Shown here: positions 51,365 through 55,504 of the stretch, piece by piece
Position numbering within the stretch: the stretch's first letter is position 1
Layout: each line of letters starts with the position of its first letter
From: a virus
IMG/VR virus record: IMGVR_UViG_3300027749_000136
Span: 1-55,504 of that record
Length of the DNA stretch: 55,504 nt
Reading direction: 5' to 3' (one strand)
Made by a program: the position numbers and the translations under genes
The notes under the pieces: model-generated
What the model was told of the DNA's origin: nothing
Seen by the model: only the letters and a program-made list of their open reading frames with translations
The model's database searches: none

Positions 51365-52243
51365 ATGACTGATCGATCAAAGTTCGAGCAGATGCTAGAG
51401 CATCTTGTTAATGAAGAGAGTGACAAAGCCAAAGAGCTTTTCCATCAACTAGTAGTTGAAAAATCCCGCGAAATCTATGAAACTATTCTTTCTGAAGACT
51501 TCACAACAGAAGCTGAAGAAGACGAAGAAATGGACGAGTCTGCTGAAGAAGAAGACGAGTCAATGGACGAAGCTAAGGAAGAAGACGACGAAGAAGACCT
51601 TGATGAGAATTTTGGTTTTGCCGAAGCAGGTGACGAAGAAGAGCATGGAGATATCGGCGGCGACGCAGGTGACGACATGGTACACGATATCGATGCCGGC
51701 GGTGATGAAGGTGACGAAGAAGGCATGGGCGGAGAAGGCGATATTGAAGATCGCGTTATGGACCTAGAAGATGCACTTGACGACCTACGTGCCGAATTTG
51801 AAGCATTAATGGGCGACGAAGCTGGTGAAGGCCACGACGACATGGGCGGTGACGACATGGGCGGAATGGACGACATGGGCGGCGAAGAAGAATTAGAAGA
51901 CAGCTTCATGCGTGAATACGTAGAGAAAGTTGGCAATCCAAAGCACGGTGACAATGGCGCAAACGCTAAGTCTATCGTAGCAAAAGCAAACAATATGGGC
52001 GGTACAACTGCTAATATTGTAAAAGGTGGAGAGAGCACAACAGGCGGTACAAAAGGCGGTTTGTTAAATCCTTCAACTAAAGAAGAAAACTTTGGCAACG
52101 TTAATGTCCCAGGCGGCAACGCAGGTAAGACAGCGTTCAAGAAGAAAGAACCTGGACACGGCGCTGAGAAAAAAGCAACTGGCGACAATGGCGACAGAAG
52201 TGCTGATAGCCCGTTAAATGGCGCTCCTAAAAGAGCAAAGTAA
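51365..52243 (+). CDS. 67: Acidic prohead core protein, gp67-like
   Basis: A 292-residue protein. The first 45 residues form an amphipathic helix (LVNEESDKAKELFHQLVVEK, SREIYETILSED), the same layout as T4 gp67, where a short helical head precedes a long acidic tail. Residues about 50-185 are dominated by D, E and G (repeats of DDMGG). The C-terminal 100 residues are basic and glycine-rich, which T4 gp67 lacks. LSE before DFTTE fits the (I/L)xE cleavage preference of gp21. Position between gp20 and gp21 matches T4. The identification rests on architecture and synteny. Confidence 0.68.
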   Translation: MTDRSKFEQMLEHLVNEESDKAKELFHQLVVEKSREIYETILSEDFTTEAEEDEEMDESAEEEDESMDEAKEEDDEEDLDENFGFAEAGDEEEHGDIGGDAGDDMVHDIDAGGDEGDEEGMGGEGDIEDRVMDLEDALDDLRAEFEALMGDEAGEGHDDMGGDDMGGMDDMGGEEELEDSFMREYVEKVGNPKHGDNGANAKSIVAKANNMGGTTANIVKGGESTTGGTKGGLLNPSTKEENFGNVNVPGGNAGKTAFKKKEPGHGAEKKATGDNGDRSADSPLNGAPKRAK

Positions 52244-52247
52244 GTAG

Positions 52248-52880
52248 ATGACGATGAATTATCTTCGTGAGAACCTGAGTTTCGACCAAGCGAGAGTGGT
52301 CGTTGAATCCGACGGCGAGAATGGAAAGAACCTTTATATGAAAGGTATTTTCATTCAAGGCGATAAAAGGAATCAAAATCAGCGAGTTTATCCTGGACGT
52401 GAAATTGCCAGGGCTGTCAAGACCCTGAACGATCAAATCGCAGGTGGATATTCAGTATTAGGCGAAGTAGATCATCCAGACGACTTAAGAATCAACCTTG
52501 ACCGTGTGAGCCATATGATTACAGAAATGTGGATGGATGGCGCAGACGGTTATGGAAAATTAAAAATCCTTCCAACACCCATGGGACAACTAGTGAAAAC
52601 TATGTTAGAAAGTGGAGTGAAGTTAGGAGTATCATCACGCGGATCCGGGAATGTCAGTGATGGCAGTTCCGGTGAAGTATCAGATTTTGAGATTATCACA
52701 GTTGATGTGGTAGCTCAACCTAGTGCCCCTGGCGCATACCCTACACCAATTTATGAACACCTGATGAATAGTCGCGGTGGTTATAACAGCTTACGCATAG
52801 CGCAAGAGGTTAAAGGTGACCCTAAAGCACAGAAATATCTCAAAGAGAGCTTATTAGGTATAATAAGCAAACTCCAATAA
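52248..52880 (+). CDS. 21: Prohead core protease gp21
   Basis: A 210-residue serine protease of the T4 gp21/herpesvirus assemblin type. The catalytic histidine is in LGEVDHP (H76) and the serine in LGVSSRGSG (S129 or S130); DFEIITVDVVAQPSAPGA is the conserved C-terminal block. It matures the prohead by cutting scaffold and capsid proteins after (I/L)xE. Length matches T4 gp21 (212). The start is ATG 52248 or 52254, both near GTAG without a strong ribosome binding site, so translation is probably coupled to the gene before it. Confidence 0.95.
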   Translation: MTMNYLRENLSFDQARVVVESDGENGKNLYMKGIFIQGDKRNQNQRVYPGREIARAVKTLNDQIAGGYSVLGEVDHPDDLRINLDRVSHMITEMWMDGADGYGKLKILPTPMGQLVKTMLESGVKLGVSSRGSGNVSDGSSGEVSDFEIITVDVVAQPSAPGAYPTPIYEHLMNSRGGYNSLRIAQEVKGDPKAQKYLKESLLGIISKLQ

Positions 52881-52893
52881 AGAGGAGAATCAC

Positions 52894-53988
52894 ATGTTGG
52901 ACGCACTAAAGAATTTGTTTGAAAATAATGTGATTTCGGAAGAGATCCAAGAATCTATTGAGAAAGCCTGGGAAGCTCGCATCGTCGAGAATCGCACCCA
53001 AGTTACTCAACAACTACGTGAAGAATTCGCTCAACGCTATGAACATGACAAACAAGTTATGGTCGAAGCAATTGATCGTATGTTGGGAGACCAACTACGT
53101 GAAGAGATTTCACAATTTGTAGAAGATCGTAATCAATTAGCAGAAGCTAAAGCACGTTATACAGTAAAAATGCATAACGATGCACAGTTAATGAAAGAGT
53201 TTGTTACTCGTCAATTAGCTAGCGAAGTTAAAGAATTACACGAAGATCAAGTACAAATGGCTTCTAAGTTTCACACACTTGAGAAGTTTGTAGTAGAAGC
53301 ATTGGCTCAAGAAATCGCAGAATTCCATACAGACAAGCAAGACATTGCAAAAACTAAGGTACGTTTGGTACGCGAAGGCCGTCAGGCTCTAGCTAAGATG
53401 AAGGAACAATTTATTGTCCGTGCCGCTAAACTTGTCGAATCTACAGTTGAAAAGACTCTAAACAAAGAGATTGGTCAATTGAAAGAAGACATCGAAGCCG
53501 CAAGACGCAACGACTTTGGTCGTAAGTTGTTCGAAGCATACGCTAGCGAATATCAAAACAGTTATCTAAACGAAAAATCAGAAACAGCTAAATTGCTCAA
53601 AGTCATAGACAAGAAAGATTTACAAGTTGCCGAAGCTCATCACGCTGTAGCACACGCAACTAAAGTCCTAGAAAGCAAAGAAGCACAAGTTAAAGCTCTA
53701 ATGGAGAGCAAAGAACGTCAATCAATTATGACTGAACTAGTAGCACCATTGGCTAATACCCAAAAAGCTATTATGATAGAATTACTTGAAAGTGTACAGA
53801 CTGCAAAACTACGTACTAGTTTTGACAAGTACATTCCAGCAGTCATTGCTGGCGAAGCTCCACAGAAGAAGAAGGCACTAGTAGAGGCAAAAGAAGTCAC
53901 AGGCAACAAAGAAACCCACAGCGTCGGTAGCAGCGAGCACGAAAGCAACATTTTCAACATGCGTCGTCTTGCTGGAATTAAACATTAA
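52894..53988 (+). CDS. 22: Prohead scaffolding protein gp22
   Basis: A 364-residue, highly charged, almost wholly helical protein with long coiled-coil stretches (KAWEARIVENRTQVTQQLRE, QVQMASKFHTLEKFVVEALA). The position between gp21 and gp23 and the composition identify it as the major scaffold, longer than T4 gp22 (269). A region near 310-345 (KKKALVEAKEVTGNKE) may be cut by gp21. AGAGGAG precedes the ATG. It should assemble the prohead core and then be degraded. Confidence 0.9.
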   Translation: MLDALKNLFENNVISEEIQESIEKAWEARIVENRTQVTQQLREEFAQRYEHDKQVMVEAIDRMLGDQLREEISQFVEDRNQLAEAKARYTVKMHNDAQLMKEFVTRQLASEVKELHEDQVQMASKFHTLEKFVVEALAQEIAEFHTDKQDIAKTKVRLVREGRQALAKMKEQFIVRAAKLVESTVEKTLNKEIGQLKEDIEAARRNDFGRKLFEAYASEYQNSYLNEKSETAKLLKVIDKKDLQVAEAHHAVAHATKVLESKEAQVKALMESKERQSIMTELVAPLANTQKAIMIELLESVQTAKLRTSFDKYIPAVIAGEAPQKKKALVEAKEVTGNKETHSVGSSEHESNIFNMRRLAGIKH

Positions 53989-54002
53989 TTAGGAGAAAAT
54001 AA

Positions 54003-55181
54003 ATGTCAGAACTACTAACAGGCCGTTGGGCAGAAACAAAAGAAGCACTTCTTGAAGGCCTTCAAGGCACAAAGAGAGCTGTAATGGCATCTACGCTAGA
54101 AAATACTCGCAAGTATCTAGCTGAGAGTGCTAGCACAGGTGCTACTTCTGCCGGAAACGTCGCAACATTAAACCGCGTCATTCTACCAGTAATCAGACGT
54201 GTGATGCCAACAGTTATCGCTAACGAGTTGGTCGGTGTACAACCAATGACTGGTCCAGTTGGTCAGATCCATACACTACGTGTTCGCTATAGCGATTCAC
54301 TTGGTGGCGCATCTGGTGCTACAGCTGGTGAAGAAGCTCTAAGCCCATTCAAAATTGCAGAAGGCTATTCTGCTGGTAAGACTGATGGTTCAGTAACTGC
54401 TGCATCAACTGCATCCTTAGAAGGTGCCGCTGGTAAGCGTTTGAGCATTCAGATCTTGAAACAAACAGTTGAAGCTAAGACACGTAAGTTATCAGCTCGC
54501 TGGACATTCGAAGCTGCTCAAGATGCACAAGCCCAACAAGGTATTGACATCGAAGCAGAAATCATGGCTGCTCTTGCACAAGAGATCACAGCTGAGATTG
54601 ACCAAGAGATCATTGCATCTTTGACTACACTAGCTGGTTCACAGAACACAGCAGCGTATGACCAAGCTGCCGTATCTGGTACTGCTACATTCGTTGGTGA
54701 CGAACACGCTGCTTTAGCTGTTCAGATCAACCGTGTTGCTAACCGTATCGCTCAGCGCACACGTCGTGGCGCTGGTAATTGGGCCGTTATCGGACCAACA
54801 GCATTGACAATCCTACAATCTGCTACTACAAGCGCATTTGCTCGTACAACAGAAGGTACATTCGAAGCACCTACAAACACTAAGTTTGTTGGTACATTGA
54901 ACAATGCTATGAAGATTTATGTTAACACATATAGCGCATCTGACACAACACCAGTGTTGATCGGATACAAAGGTGCTAACGAGTCTGACGCAGCAGCATT
55001 CTATTGCCCATACATTCCATTGATGAGCAGTGGTGTTGTTCTAGATCCAAGCACATTCGAACCAGTCGTATCATTCATGACACGTTATGGTTATGTAGAG
55101 TTAAGCAACACTGCTTCTTCTCTAGGTAATGCAGCTGACTATCTAGGTACTGTAACTATTGCTAACGCAGTATTCAGTTAA
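54003..55181 (+). CDS. 23: Major capsid protein gp23
   Basis: A 392-residue HK97-fold capsid protein. The N-terminal delta-domain ends in TRKYLAESASTG, with LAE/S fitting the gp21 cleavage rule. VILPVIRRVMPTVIANELVG, VQPMTGPVGQIHTLRVRY and GNWAVIGPTALTILQSA are conserved gp23 blocks, and FEPVVSFMTRYGYVEL is near the C-terminus. It is shorter than T4 gp23 (521) but typical of environmental T4-like phages. TTAGGAGAAAATAA provides the ribosome binding site. A strong terminator follows, as expected for the most abundant transcript. Confidence 0.97.
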   Translation: MSELLTGRWAETKEALLEGLQGTKRAVMASTLENTRKYLAESASTGATSAGNVATLNRVILPVIRRVMPTVIANELVGVQPMTGPVGQIHTLRVRYSDSLGGASGATAGEEALSPFKIAEGYSAGKTDGSVTAASTASLEGAAGKRLSIQILKQTVEAKTRKLSARWTFEAAQDAQAQQGIDIEAEIMAALAQEITAEIDQEIIASLTTLAGSQNTAAYDQAAVSGTATFVGDEHAALAVQINRVANRIAQRTRRGAGNWAVIGPTALTILQSATTSAFARTTEGTFEAPTNTKFVGTLNNAMKIYVNTYSASDTTPVLIGYKGANESDAAAFYCPYIPLMSSGVVLDPSTFEPVVSFMTRYGYVELSNTASSLGNAADYLGTVTIANAVFS

Positions 55182-55184
55182 TCA

Positions 55185-55203
55185 ACTTACCGTAAGGTAG
55201 TTA
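55185..55203 (+). other. Small inverted repeat after gp23
   Basis: AACT-ACC and GGT-AGTT arms with one bulged T and a GTAA loop form a 7-bp hairpin just after the gp23 stop and just before the main terminator. It may protect the 3' end of the capsid mRNA. Confidence 0.4.
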
Positions 55204-55208
55204 ATTAT

Positions 55209-55233
55209 AAAGGGCTCTTCGGAGCCCTTTCTT
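55209..55233 (+). terminator. Intrinsic terminator after gp23
   Basis: AAAGGGCTC (55209-55217), TTCG loop, GAGCCCTTT (55222-55230) then CTTA. The 9-bp stem with UUCG tetraloop lies 27 bases after the gp23 stop codon. Confidence 0.85.
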
Positions 55234-55240
55234 ACGAACG

Positions 55241-55248
55241 GATAAATA
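55241..55248 (+). promoter_or_regulatory. Late-promoter-like GATAAATA after gp23
   Basis: GATAAATA directly follows the gp23 terminator and precedes the next gene by 87 bases. The leader between them can form CTTAC/GTAAG and GCGG/CCGC hairpins. The same octamer occurs before the tape measure gene. Confidence 0.6.
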
Positions 55249-55335
55249 TATTGTATGACTTACACAGGGTAAGTTTTATGCGGAAATCCAACCGCGTACA
55301 GCCTAGAACGCTGTCTTTCTTAAGGAGAAAACAAA

Positions 55336-55504
55336 ATGGGACGTCCTTTAAACAAAAAATATTTTGGTAACCGTAATATTGGTTCCGCAAGCACAACAGC
55401 TGATGATAAGATCGGTGGTGAAGGCATAGCAAGTATCAGTGTAGCAACAGCTGGTAGCTTTACTGTTAACAACACTTACAAAAACTTTCCACTATTAAAT
55501 ATTG
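55336..55504 (+). CDS. Start of a putative virion protein (3' truncated by window)
   Basis: The first 56 codons are visible from ATG 55336, preceded by TTAAGGAGAAAACAAA. The sequence MGRPLNKKYFGNRNIGS then GEGIASISVATAGSF looks like the start of a small beta-rich structural protein seen after gp23 in environmental T4-like phages. Late promoter and strong ribosome binding site support a virion role. The rest of the gene lies outside the window. Confidence 0.7.
   Translation, partial: MGRPLNKKYFGNRNIGSASTTADDKIGGEGIASISVATAGSFTVNNTYKNFPLLNI

Noticed and set aside
51475-52188. Serine/proline-rich minus-strand open frame
   Set aside because: It is the antisense shadow of the D/E/G-rich prohead core gene, whose codon bias leaves the opposite strand open.

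Overview
The window is a contiguous piece of an AT-rich, T4-like myovirus genome of the environmental (marine or freshwater) type. The diagnostic genes are a portal (gp20), prohead protease (gp21), scaffold (gp22), major capsid protein (gp23), baseplate proteins gp6, gp25, gp53, a gp5-like spike and a gp48/54-like cap, the late sigma factor gp55, and the recombination nuclease gp46/gp47. No photosynthesis, tRNA, rRNA or integrase genes are visible, so the host is open. Weak tail fibre similarity to cyanophage and pelagiphage proteins is from memory of the families, not from a search.

Layout. 1-4578 (+): the 3' end of a MoxR-type AAA+ ATPase, a metallopeptidase/VWA protein, a SAM methyltransferase-like protein, four small conserved genes and thyX. 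4553-9141 (-): a tightly overlapping operon with four GT-A-like glycosyltransferases and two unknowns, driven by a sigma70-type promoter that overlaps a long palindrome. 9230-38918 (-): the tail fibre and baseplate module, read from gp48/54-like through gp53, a hub candidate, gp5-like spike, gp25, gp6, a 4447-residue giant protein, and a family of fibre or collar proteins. 38994-43350 (+): gp55, gp47, gp46, a small basic protein and a GIY-YIG nuclease. 43351-43809: a gene-free, relatively GC-rich stretch that folds into many helices and is a candidate structured RNA. 43810-44859 (+): a membrane protein. 44856-45907 (-): gp26 and a gp51-like frame with no start codon, joined by a -1 slippery heptamer. 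45967-55504 (+): tape measure, gp20, small prohead genes, gp21, gp22, gp23 and the start of one further gene.

Regulation. Replication, sigma and glycosyltransferase genes have TTGACA/TATAAT-type promoters, two of them exact consensus with 17-bp spacing. Several virion genes instead have short TAAATA elements like the T4 late promoter TATAAATA, as expected with gp55 present. The two kinds abut back to back at 38938-38974, and two late elements face each other at 45918-45941.

The most notable observations are the probable programmed -1 frameshift that fuses gp26 to the gp51-like frame beside the tape measure gene, the structured RNA candidate after the GIY-YIG gene, the palindrome over the glycosyltransferase promoter, and the promoter whose spacer is a tetraloop hairpin at 583-611.
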